Of a DNA stretch of 64,000 bases, positions 49,601-60,214 are shown piece by piece. Under the pieces are notes generated by a model, which had not been told where the DNA came from, did not search any database, and saw nothing but the letters and a program-made list of their open reading frames with translations. The DNA comes from Archegozetes longisetosus (Eukaryota; Arthropoda; Arachnida; Sarcoptiformes; Trhypochthoniidae): positions 8,391,855 to 8,455,854 of the forward strand of contig JAEMBT020000006.1 of NCBI GenBank assembly GCA_018873245.2, in the 5' to 3' direction. The translations under genes were made by a program, and so were the position numbers. Each line of letters starts with the position of its first letter. The stretch's first letter is position 1.

Positions 49601-52600
49601 TTAGGTGGAATTTATTATATGATCAGTAGAAGTTTAGGAGCAGAGGCCGGCTCTATGATCGGTAATTTAAAAGGAAGTCACAAACTTAAACCTACTGTTA
49701 CTTTAATAATCATTGTCCCATTCAGGTATTATATTTTCGTTCGCAAACGCAGTTCTTGTGTCACTTAACTTAGTTGGAGCAGCAGAAACTGCTGTTGAAA
49801 TACTAGGTGTAGGTCCATTAAAGCTTGAGTCAATTTTAAAATATAATATATTTAAATATATAATTTTAAAACATAGATGCATGATCTCCTAATGACTGAT
49901 GCATTGAATGATACGCGAATAATTGGAGTAATATTACTAATTGTGGTGGCTATAATTCCGCTGATCGGTATGGAGTGGGAAGCAAAGGTACCATACAGCA
50001 TAGACATATATTTTAATTCAAAAGAATACAATACGAACAATTTTAAATGCTTGTACCTCGGTTTATAGTTGATGTAGGATTTGAGTGTTAGGTACATATA
50101 TAATTACCACAACAATATTATCATAATACTAGCGCGCTGTTTTAGTTATCTGATCTAATTAACTTAATTTAAAGCAGTGGTGCTGGTATTATGTTTAGTT
50201 TAGTTAGCCTAGGCAAGAAGCCTATGTAGCCTACTACCATGCGTGTATGAACATTGTTGTGGTAACAACATAATTCCCTAATACCCAAATACCACAAAAA
50301 CAATTAATCGAAGCATAACATTTTAAATGAATGTTTTACAAACTTACTACAAAGTTTATTATATGTTTGAAACAAAAATTTGAACCCCAAAAGGTTGCAC
50401 TAGACTTGTATTGGTTTTAAAATTGTAAAATCTGTAAAATTTGTCAAAAATTGTCTAATGCCTGCTATAACATATTCAGGCCATGTTCTTCCTCTTACTG
50501 TTATTATTGGCGTCGCTCATTAACTATGTGATCGGAACAATGATCCCACCATCACACGATCAAATAGCCGAAGGATTTGTTGGGTGGAAGAGTATGGACA
50601 ATACAAACTTTTTTATCCTAATTAGTATTATGAGAAATTATTTTTTGAATTGAAGGCTGGGTAATTAAAGAGAATCTTTGGTACAAATGGGATGGAGTCT
50701 CTTTGCCAGAGGTTTTCGGAGTATTCTTTCCTTCGGTTATCGGTATATTTGCGGGCGCGAGCATGAGTGGCGACTTGAGAGACCCGAACGCTGCTATTCC
50801 TAAAGGTTTGAAAAATGATTGAAACAATCAGACTTAACTGGTTTGCTCAAATTTAGGCACATTTCTGGCGATCACTACCACTTCATCAGTTTACGCACTT
50901 CTAATAGTATTTCTTGGCTGTACAGTAGCTCCATATGCTTCTGGAAATTTCGAACAAATGCAAAATAGTCCACCCAATATAACCTGCCATAATTCAATTA
51001 ATGAGACGTGCAGATATGGACTCATTCCAGACTATCAGGTAAACTTAGTGCAATCTTTGGTTAAATGTTTGAAAATCTGACCAATGTTGACATAGTGAAG
51101 TGAAATTTAATTTTCATTAAAGACTATGGTGTTAAGTTCTGGATTCGGACCACTCATATATGCTGGAACATTTGCAGCCACCATCTCAAGTGCTTTAGGT
51201 TCTTATGTATGCGCTCCTAGAATATTTCAGGTCACTATTATTTATTTTTTACATAAACATTTCTCTTGTACAAATGAAGTTATAATAGTTTTTTATAATA
51301 CAAATTGATTGACTTTTTAGGCACTGTGTGAGGACAATCTGTTTCCTTACATTAAATTTTTCGCTAAAGGATATGGAGAAATAAACGACCCAAGACGTGG
51401 ATATGTATTGACATTTATAATAGCACTTGCTTTCATTTTAATCGGTTAGTCTCGGTTGAAAATGCTATTGTAAGCAAAGTGTTATTTTTAATTTTTATAT
51501 TATAGGAGACCTGAATGCAATCGCTCCAATAATATCCAACTTTTTTCATGGCTTCATTTTTCTTAGTCAATATCGCTTGTTTTCACGCCTCTTTTGTTGG
51601 ATCTCCAAGTTTTCGTCCAACTTTTAAATATTACAATCAATGGGTTAGTCTATTGACAGGTTTGGCCTGCGTTATTATCATGTTTGTATTGGATTATATA
51701 TCAGCTACCATAACGGTTGTTATAATGGGTGTTATATTGCTTTACATCTCAAAGAAAGGACCAGGTAATGAATGGATAATATTAATTGAAATGAAAAGAC
51801 TGTCTAACGTATAATTGTAAGTATAGATGTGAATTGGGGCTCATCAAAGAGGGCTCAAGTGTACAACACCGCTCTTTCTTCAACACTTAAACTCAATGGT
51901 GTAGGTGATCATATCAAGAATTTCAGGCCTTCCATTTTGCTATTAACTGGAAATCCTAGTGCCAGAGTACCACTCGTCGAATTCGCCAATAATATCACCA
52001 AAAACAAAAGTCTCCTTCTTATCGGACATATTATCAATAGTCCGATTCTATACAGAGTTAGGGAAAAAGTTATTGACAGTCAATACGAATGGATGACAAA
52101 ACGTAAAATAAAGGCATTTTATTTACTTCTTGAATCGGAATCATTGAGCTCGGGCGCGAAATGCATGTTACAGGTAGTCATAAGACAAACAATAGATAAT
52201 GAAAAGTTTTTTCTCTAAAAACGGTTAATTGCTTAAAATTTAATGATGGACAGGTCACGGGTCTGGGTAAGCTAAGGGCTAACATTTTAATGCTGGGTAC
52301 GTTTAGTATCTTTATGTATTCTTGTATACTATTCTATAACTAAACACGTTTTAGATATAGTTCGGTTTAGGTATGAGAAAGTCATGTGGCTACCAGAACA
52401 ATGTTGTCCTTTGTCTGGTGCGCTACGCGCGTTATTTCCCTGACTTAACTTAAATAGTTGTGTTGGTCGTATATTTGATTAAGTTAGGTCAGGTTAAGGG
52501 GAATGCTAGGCATAATAAAACACTTTTTAAGTAACCACATCACTCTTTAATACCCAAACCTCACGTCAACTATAACCTGAACGATAATCCGTGTTTTATA

Positions 52601-54830
52601 GGTTACAAAAGTAGTTGGCAAGACTGTCTCAGGCAAGATTTGGTCGACTACTTCAATGTTATTCTGTAAGATTATCATTATTTCTTTGATCAATCGATCA
52701 GACATTGTTTCGATTTTTAAGGTTGAAAATTGAATAGATTTTGAACAGATTTTGGCATAAAATACTGTAAATTAAAAATATTTTGTCATAAAACTCATCA
52801 AATATGATTATTTATAGCACTGGCTTAGATATGAAAATGTCTATTTGCATATTAAGAGTACAAGAAGGTCTCGATTATGCTGATTTCTTTGAAAGTAGAC
52901 CAAGTGAGTGCACAATTGTTCTGTAGACTCGACCAGTTTTAAGGTCTAAATTCATTATCAGATTCAGTGGAACAACAAAGAAGAGGTTTGCCAACTATTT
53001 CAGAACAAAGACCTTCAACTGAAGAAAGTATTGAAAATGGAATCGTAAGCACCAACAGAGCAAACAATAATATTGTGCATTTTAGTCCTAATTTGACAAG
53101 AACCGCAACAAAAGAACAAATAGAATCAATTAAAGGTAAGTTTTTATAAACATTTCTTAATTAACTGATCAAACCGTTGTATAAGTGCAAAACAAACAAA
53201 GCATTTCAGTTAACTTTTATACAGATTGAAAATCGATTCTTTCCTTAAACATTCAAAAACAATATTAAAAATAATTTAGGTTTAATACCCAACGACGCGA
53301 TCGAAGCGATAAATCAATTCAACCAAAAACAAAAGAAGGGAACGATAGATATTTGGTGGCTTACTGACGATGGTGGACTAACTATTATGATTCCTTACAT
53401 ATTGAGTCTTAATGATATCTGGGGAGATTGTACGCTACAAATTTTTTCGATAACAAAAACTCAAGAACAAATTCAGGAATCAGAGGAAGAGTTAGTCAAT
53501 AGATATACTTTTTATTTACGTTAATAACATTTAATTATAAACCAAGTTTGTCAAAAATAATCTAATATTTTATTACTATTCATTTAATACTATTTAAAAT
53601 CTTTTTAATTTGCATTTCGGATAAATGTTTCAATATACGTTATATAATCAGAAGTTTTATGCTAAATATCAGTACCATATCAAGAATTTTTGATCTGGAG
53701 GCTAGAGTCGGAAGCCTAAAGCTCAAATTCGTTTAAGCAAACGCTAATTCACATTCAAACATCTGTTAATTTTTCACCAAGTCTTTAATTACTGTTTAAT
53801 TGTGAGCAACCAATTAACGAATTAGTTACAGTTTCAGAGTTTTGCAAGCTTTTTGTCAGTATAAGCTCAAAAATAAGTTTTGTGAAGATGTCTGTTGAGG
53901 TTCCAGCGCCTAGCTTACCAACTGACTATCATTCTATATTTAATCGAGTTTTAGTTTTATTCAAGTTGATAGAAACTTAATTAAAAATAGGATCAACTAT
54001 CTAAAAGATGAAGCGATTAGAACGTTTTGAAAACTGTTTTGCTATATTTAACCGCTAATAATTATGACAATTTGGTTTGATATATTTTTTTATATCCTTA
54101 GCTTGACTCAGCTCTTAGAAAAATTACGAGTTCCATGTTCTAAAGTAACAGTCTTCGCTGAATCAGAATTGGAACCAACCGATAGAAGGTATTCATCTAA
54201 AAACTTGAGCTAACAAATCACATCTAACAGAAAGTTTATTTATAGCAAAGAAAAGTTTAAAAAATTTGTTTCAAGATTCACGCATAGAGAGGGATCACCA
54301 CTTGATGAGCAAATGTTGGTCACTGAAGCAGCACTCTCGAGTTTGAGAGATAGAGTAAGAAAATTGAACTATCACTATTGATTACATTTTAACTAGTCTC
54401 GATAAAAACAATTTCTTTAGACTAATAAATATTTGAAGACAAGAGATCTTTTGGTCAGGAATTCCTCTAATGCAACACTAATTGTTATGTAAGTCGAAAA
54501 TACAGTAAAACCTACTTAACTTTGGCGTGCACTTAAGTGGCTTTTAAAAACCAGTATAGACTTCATAGAAGATCATGGCTTAATTTTACCGATTTTTAAA
54601 AACCACTTAACTACATGTCAGAATTAGGCAGATTATGCGTATATGTTCAATATTGGATTGATTAAACCTAAATTAATCACGATTGTTTTCTTGTTGATTT
54701 GGTTAGGACTCTGCCACTTCCCAGTCGAGAAATTCCTTTGCCGATACATATGAGCTGGCTCGAAGTTTTAACAGAAGAAATGCCACCATTCCTTTTCGTT
54801 AGGGGAAACAAAACAGTTTTGTCAATCTAA
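46640..54830 (+). CDS. SLC12 Na-(K)-Cl cotransporter, NKCC/NCC branch, with a +1 frameshift
   Basis: Twenty-five exons: 46640-46924, 47596-47639, 47715-47731, 48137-48151, 49279-49355, 49417-49435, 49605-49661, 49726-49808, 49877-49987, 50480-50591, 50656-50805, 50857-51038, 51123-51230, 51321-51444, 51506-51764, 51827-52173, 52254-52296, 52602-52665, 52818-52903, 52962-53135, 53280-53490, 54102-54188, 54246-54354, 54421-54488 and 54707-54830, about 984 residues if one extra T in exon 15 is ignored. The transport core starts at [16 protein letters not shown] and includes [32 protein letters not shown] and FHASF. The C-terminal domain has [24 protein letters not shown] and [14 protein letters not shown]...KNFRP marks the NKCC/NCC branch, not KCC. 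An exofacial loop (~354-376) has two N-glycosylation sequons, NIT and NET. The N-terminus is short and lacks the TFGxNTxDxxP phospho-regulatory motif. The product would be a plasma-membrane electroneutral ion importer. Confidence 0.95.
47823..48024. repeat. Palindromic ~200-bp repeat, copy A (SLC12 intron 3)
   Basis: The left end reads ATTTGGGTATAAGGG, followed by CATGCTACCGCAAC. The centre has TAACTTAATCG...TTAGTTGTACTGGTAGTATG. Inner arms TAGCGGCATTCCTCTT and GAAGAATAGCACGCGTAGC are inverted partners. The right outer end is the most diverged of the three copies. Length and order match copies B and C. Confidence 0.55.
49467..49580. mobile_element. MITE-like element filling most of SLC12 intron 6
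   Basis: The left terminus reads TACACTATAGCCCATTTATA then GTGAAC. The reverse complement of the right terminus reads TACACTCTAACCCGATTATA then GTGAGCCC. The ends begin at TA dinucleotides, as in Tc1/mariner-type insertions. At 114 bp the element occupies two thirds of the 169-bp intron 6 (49436-49604) and ends 24 bases before the exon 7 acceptor. No coding capacity. Confidence 0.6.
50079..50290. repeat. Palindromic ~200-bp repeat, copy B (SLC12 intron 9)
   Basis: The outer arms ATTTGAGTGTTAGG (50079) and CCTAATACCCAAAT (ending 50290) are inverted partners, as are TAATTACCACAACAATATTA and AACATTGTTGTGGTAACAAC. The centre is TAACTTAATTTAAAGCAGTG then GTGCTGGTATTATG, collinear with copies A and C. 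Confidence 0.7.
52364..52560. repeat. Palindromic ~200-bp repeat, copy C (SLC12 intron 17)
   Basis: The outer arms GGTTTAGGTATGAGAAAGTC then ATGTGGCTAC (from 52364) and GTAACCACATCACTCTTTAA then TACCCAAACC (ending 52560) are inverted partners. An inner CTGACTTAACTTAA faces TTAAGTTAGGTCAG. It shares AGAACAATGTTGT, a CGCTACGCGCG inner arm and the AGTTGTGTTGGT centre with the other copies. Confidence 0.7.
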
Positions 54831-55725
54831 CTCAATATAACTTCAATCGATTTTTAACTTACATCTTAATTTATATTTCTATTTATTAAATCTGTCTTCA
54901 AGTTGTAGGTCACTCTCAATTGTGAACCACTTGTAAAATTAAATAATTTTAACTTATTTAACTATATTTATTAAAATCTGGATCAAATCCACTCAATTAT
55001 ATTTGAAAGTATATTTAAGGCTTGATTCTGGTCACGTAACTTATTTTATACTTTTTCGAAACCTTCATCATAAGTTAAAGTCTTTGAGACAGAAACATAT
55101 TCCTTATAATTAACCAATGTTCGATCCATTAATCTACAGTAATATCGTTTTGGTCTATTTCAGAATCACTTTACTCACCATTCAAGTAAAAGATCAAATA
55201 ATTTCTATTCTTTACTTAGAAAACAAAAGAAAACCTATCTGTCGTAAGCCTGCAACTTATTTACTACGACTGACAATTCAGATAATAGGATCAACACTAA
55301 CGAATCCACTACAACAGTCGAGTCTAGAAAGGCTGATCAGACGCAAGATATGGCAAGGTCTACACCGAGTAATAGTTTGCAAAACTATCAGATCGTCACA
55401 AGTTTAATATTAACTACTTTAAGATAAAATTATTCTTATATTAAACAATTTTTCATCATGTTCTTCATAAAGACATTAAAACTACTTCCAAAAAGTTCTC
55501 AAGTTTATTTGAATAGATTTTACTGAAACATCCTATTAATAAACAATTTCTCCTAATAAAACTAATTGATTAATATTATCTATTATTTTTAACACAATTA
55601 TTTTAAGACAATTCTATTAAAACAATTATTTTTTCAAAACTTTACTCAAAACTTATTTATTTCAGTCTATAGTTCATTAACAATTAAGTTATAAATATTA
55701 AAAAATTGATTTATCATGCTATGCT
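54831..55725. other. Convergent spacer between SLC12 and FDXR, with a coding-like segment at 55117-55417
   Basis: The two flanking genes end towards each other here. A minus-strand AATAAA at 55656-55661 suits FDXR. The segment 55117-55417 is less AT-rich than its surroundings and is open in two plus frames. One frame runs 291 bases as an ordinary reading frame; the other encodes an S/T/N/Q-rich tail (NESTTTVESRKADQTQDMAR) up to a stop near 55430. Neither matches a family I know or continues the SLC12 protein, whose end is already family-like. Confidence 0.4.
54885..54890 (+). promoter_or_regulatory. ATTAAA, likely poly(A) signal of the SLC12 gene
   Basis: A common variant of AATAAA, 55 bases past the stop codon at 54828-54830. 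It is followed by a T/G-containing stretch. Confidence 0.4.
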
Positions 55726-57494
55726 CTACTCTTTTTTCGCTATATCAATCATCCTATCAATATCTACGATCTTTTCTCTTGGCTTTCCGTGAGTCAAACC
55801 TAAAAGTTGTTCCATTTGATCGATCTTTTTCCAGTCTTCAAAATAAACAACTTTAACCCCTTTAGAATTCAATTTTTCTACAATGTGTTTATTGCCAGGC
55901 TTCTGAACAATTTTCAGTTTATCTGTTTCAACGTCTTCGAGTATATTCTTTGCTACTTCAAAACTACTGGACATTGTATTAAGTATAACACCGGTAGCAC
56001 CAGTTCCGACCCAACCACTGCAATAGAGACCATCACCACATCCAATAACTCTTCCGTTTTCATTCAAAATGGTTCCTTTCTTTTTATCGAAAGGCAATGA
56101 GGGGTCAATTGAAACACTTTTATAACCAATGCTTCTCAACACTAGACCACAAGATATTTGTTCACACTCTTCAGTAGCAACAACATTGGCGTTGACATGA
56201 CTAAAATTTTCTTCTAATTTATTTACACCTAAAGTTATACTCGAAACTCCTTTCGTTTTATCCCCTTTAATTGCTTTGGGAGTGCGTAAAAATTTTATAA
56301 AACATTTCTTATCATTCTCATCAAATTTCAGTTGACTATCTTTTGAAATTTTCATGATTAGCTCTGTCAATCTTTTTCTCGGTCGTGCGAGTGATTCCTG
56401 CTTCAAATCAACTCATTATTAGTATTGAATACTGAAACAAAAACGATTCACTTCTTACGATAATATTTTCTGTTATTTGCTCACAATCTTCTGGTAGGAT
56501 AATAGTTTTGCAGTTTTGTAATTTTGTTAATTCTCGAAATTCTTTGATTGTGAACGAAGCTTGTAATGGTCCGCGTCTTCCAATTATGTAAACAGACTTT
56601 ATTTTGCTTTCTTTGAGTTTGTTCAATGAATGTTCAGTTATATCCGTGTTCTGTCATTAAATTAATAATAAAGCAAATTATACTTAACTTGAAAATTTAA
56701 AATATAATACTATAAGAATTTGTTGAGGAGGTGTCAGTAAAATTCTAGCACAATCGATAGCAACGTTTCCGTGACCTATAATTACAGCAGTTTCGCAATC
56801 GAGACTAATATTAAGATCTTTGTCTTGAGGCACGCCGTTGTACCATCCAACAAACCTTCGCGCGGAGATCACATTCGGGAGATCTTCGCCATCAATATTG
56901 AGATACTTGTCTTGCGCTGCACCATAACAAAGAACTACCGCATTGTATGCCTCTCTTATTTCTGATAAACTAATATCAGATCCAATGCTGACGTTTCCGA
57001 TGAAAGACGCTCTGCTGTTGAGTGCGGTTGTCGTAAAGGAATTGATGACATTCTGCAATACATTATGATTAGTTTGTGAGACAAAGATAAAGTTTGTGAG
57101 ATAAAATCTTAACCTTAACTTCTTGATGATCAGGCGCTACACCGAAACGAACTAAACCGAAAGGAACCGGAAACTTCTCATAGATATCAACTGTAACTCT
57201 TGGATCCTATCAATTAATGACAAAACTTTTCGATAGCTTTGGTTCGAGATATGAAGTGAGTAAAAGATTGAGAAAAAAACCAACTTTTAGGAGATGTTGA
57301 GCCGTATAGAAACCCGCTGGTCCACTGCCGATAATTGCTATCTTAATACTGTCTGAGTTTTCAGATAATTGCTTTGATGAAAATGCCTTCGATGACAAAC
57401 ACACACTCTTTGTCAATTTGTTTTCTAACAAATGCTTTTTACAAATGAATGAAAAAATATTTTTATGACTAGTCAAACGATAAAACTTAAACAT
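55726..57494 (-). CDS. FDXR: NADPH:adrenodoxin (ferredoxin) reductase, mitochondrial
   Basis: Five exons, all split between codons: 57494-57285, 57206-57114, 57052-56711, 56650-56459 and 56400-55726, giving about 503 residues against 491 in human. A Lys/Ser-rich N-terminus without acidic residues over ~40 residues fits a mitochondrial presequence. The FAD-binding GSGPAG lies in [18 protein letters not shown] (~52-69), followed by [19 protein letters not shown], which is diagnostic of the family. The NADP-binding site is [16 protein letters not shown] (GHGNVA ~194-199), with [16 protein letters not shown] near 238-252. The C-terminus has [25 protein letters not shown] and GKPREKIVD. The enzyme passes electrons from NADPH to mitochondrial ferredoxin for iron-sulphur cluster assembly and, in many animals, steroid hydroxylation. 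A NAGNAG acceptor at exon 5 could add or drop one Gln. It shares a divergent promoter with the FASTK gene. Confidence 0.97.
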
Positions 57495-57876
57495 GTCTCA
57501 AATTTAAACAACTAAATGAATAATAAATTTGTTTAATTTTCAAATTTATAGTCAATTAGTTTAAGTTTAACTTAGTTTATAGATTCAACCAGACTTTAAG
57601 TTAAAGCATAATTCATCCAAATATCAATAAAATTTATTTAAATTTCCTTTTCAATTACATCCTAAAAGTTTGAAAAATGAATCAAAAACTTTAAAGTTTA
57701 CAATTATTACTAAACTAAAAAACGAGTTAATTTATGATCGAGTTTTCAATACTTAGGTTCGAAAAATGTTTGTTTATGTCGAGCACATGCTTTCAGCGCA
57801 TGTCTATTAAGAGCGTGCGAGTCAATGTGAAGTTGCCTTCATTTGATATGAAATTTAAAAAACTATTTAATTAATT
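57495..57876. promoter_or_regulatory. Divergent promoter between FDXR and the FASTK-domain gene
   Basis: Only 382 bases separate the two start codons, so transcription of both probably starts in this interval. A patch at 57775-57835 is G/C-richer than the rest and contains GAGCACATGC and CAGCGCATGTC, reminiscent of half of an NRF-1 site; that reading is inference. No TATA-box position is obvious in such AT-rich DNA. Confidence 0.55.
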
Positions 57877-59893
57877 ATGCTTTTCATCAAACTATTCAAC
57901 AAATCATCGATTTTGGGACGTTCGATCAAATTATCGTATAATAGTTGTAAACATCTATCGATTGTTTGTTCATACAATGTTAAACGTAAAACTAAATTAT
58001 TCAATAATGGCAATTCATTTCGATTGAAAACAAGCTTAATTTCGAAACGTTCACATTCGGTGCCATTAAGTAAGAGAACCGATAATGAAAAGTATCCTTC
58101 CTTGGAATCATTGAGAAGTAATTTGTTGAGAAAAAGAGCTTTTACTGAAAACGAAAACGAATGCGCGTTTCGAGTTATCGAACCGACATCAAGTCATAAA
58201 AATGAGAACTTGCGCTTAAACTCAAGTCAAAATGTTGACCAAAATTCAAGTAAAACTTACCAAAAGTTCATGGCTATATGTACAAACAGTTATGGTGACT
58301 ACTCAGTTATAAATTCTTTAGTTGGATGTTTGGACAAACTGAGTACAAATGAACTGACAAATATCTTGCAACTTATAACTTCGTGGCCAAAAGTTGCAAA
58401 TGTTTTTCAATCAGGATATTATAAACTTTGGTCTAGACTTGACGAAGAATTGACTAAAAGATTAGATGAAGTTTCCTTTTATGACAAGCGAGCTTTGGCT
58501 GAAAGCTTAAACATTGCTAACCTCTGGTATAAACTAATGGTTGCGCGCTTTTGTAGATTCAATCTATTATTAGTTAAGAAGATGTGTTCGCCTGATCTTG
58601 ACTTGAATAAATCAGAATTGCTTCATTTGTTCTTTTATTTGAATCTTCATCGAGTTATTGACGAGAAGTCAAAGCCACATCTATCTAACCGATTAGAAAA
58701 GTTAATCGATCAAATGACTTTGGATGAGATTGGAGTTGTTTGCATGACTTTCTTCAAAACACAGACCAAACTTTCGGAAAAGTCAATACGCTTAATAATC
58801 CCCAAAGTTATCAATGAAATGTCAAGCCAAACAGATAATGTGCTGAGGGCTTCAATTTTTAAAGCGATTCGTTTTTCATATCATTTTAGTTATAAAGAAG
58901 ATGTCCGCAAATTGATTGGTGCTTCGAAAAAATTGAGTGATCACTCGGAAATAGCTTTGACTCATTTGCTTTTGCTCGCAAATGAAGCGACAATTTACGA
59001 AAAAGGTCTTTTAGACGAAGCTTTTTCTAAACTACATCAGGATACAAGTGCTTTTCGACCTAAAGATATCGAACGTATACTTTTATGTCTATCAAATTTC
59101 AATTGTAAACTGGACTCAAATAAGTTGGAAAAGATTTGCGAATACATAAATAATAACGAAAACATGATTCGTTATCCTTGGTATTTGCTCACTGCTTTGT
59201 ACTATTTATGTTTATTACAGTTTTACCCAAAACAACTCATTGAACACTGTTTCGAACCAAATACTTTGGATAGGATTCAAAGTAAGCTTTTAATAACCGT
59301 AATCAGTTTTAAGTAAAAATCAATAAAATTCGGTCACCTTTGTTACAGAAACATCAAAACTAGATTTTCAAAGAAACCTGCTCACGATAAATACCGTCCT
59401 ATCAATTGAAAAGTTTTCAGAATTTGGTCACCTTTTATTGACACCTCTTAGAATAAATCGTTTACATCTTTGGATTCTTTATAATGAAAAATTTACTTTG
59501 AATCATATGACTAAAAAAACTTTATCAGATAATGCAGTTTATATGAGCCTAAAATCTGAATTTCCGTCTAAAGTCAAATTGTGTCACATATTTCCATTTA
59601 GCAGTTATCCAATTATCACTATTTTTAGTGATCAATTGAAAAACTATTCATTTTCTGTGACCACTCAACTCAGAGAAAATATGTTTCAAAATTGTATTGC
59701 GATATATATCTTAAATCATAAGGATTACATCGAGATAGACAAAACTGTAAGAGGAGCTACTGCTTTAGAACTACGACTTCTTAGTAAACTTGGTTTTAAA
59801 GTCTTAACAATGCCCTGGCACGAATTGTCTCGTTTTAAAACATCAAAAGGCAGGAGAAATAAGATAATGGCTGAATTAGAAAAGTTGAAATAA
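57877..59893 (+). CDS. FASTK-family mitochondrial RNA-binding protein with RAP domain
   Basis: Two exons, 57877-59281 and 59349-59893, joined in phase 1 across a 67-bp intron, give about 649 residues. The C-terminal ~66 residues form a RAP domain: IAIYILNHKDYIEIDKTVRG, then ALELRLLSKLGFKVLTMPWH, ending KGRRNKIMAELEKL. A leucine-rich helical-repeat body before it fits the FAST_1/FAST_2 region of FASTKD1-5. The basic, Ser-rich N-terminus fits a mitochondrial presequence. Family members bind mitochondrial transcripts and govern their processing, stability or translation. I cannot assign one FASTKD subtype from this reading. The start ATG is the first in the frame and lies 382 bases from FDXR, whose product also acts in mitochondria. 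Confidence 0.87.
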
Positions 59894-60066
59894 GTCACCC
59901 TTTACTTAGGTTCATGTATCCAATTAGGATTTATAATTATGAAAGATATTTTGCAATATTTTAAACTCAATTCGATAAACATTTGTTAGATTGAATGTTA
60001 ATCAGCCTTTTAGAGCATAGAAGCGATTCGTTATTAAATATATTAAATATTAACATAATACCATTT

Positions 60067-60104
60067 AATAAAATTTTATATTCGTCAATATATAAAGTTT
60101 TATT
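60067..60104. promoter_or_regulatory. Facing poly(A) signals of the FASTK (plus) and GON4L (minus) genes
   Basis: AATAAA on the plus strand at 60067-60072 lies 174 bases past the FASTK stop. AATAAA on the minus strand (TTTATT at 60099-60104) lies 111 bases past the GON4L stop. With cleavage 10-30 bases further on, the two transcript ends would meet or overlap. Confidence 0.5.
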
Positions 60105-60214
60105 ATTATATAAACTGTGCTAATGAACTAAGATGGAAATGGAACAATTACAGTGATCATAAAAATAAATAATTAGAATTAAATTTACAATCGATTGCCT
60201 TAAATTATATGAAA

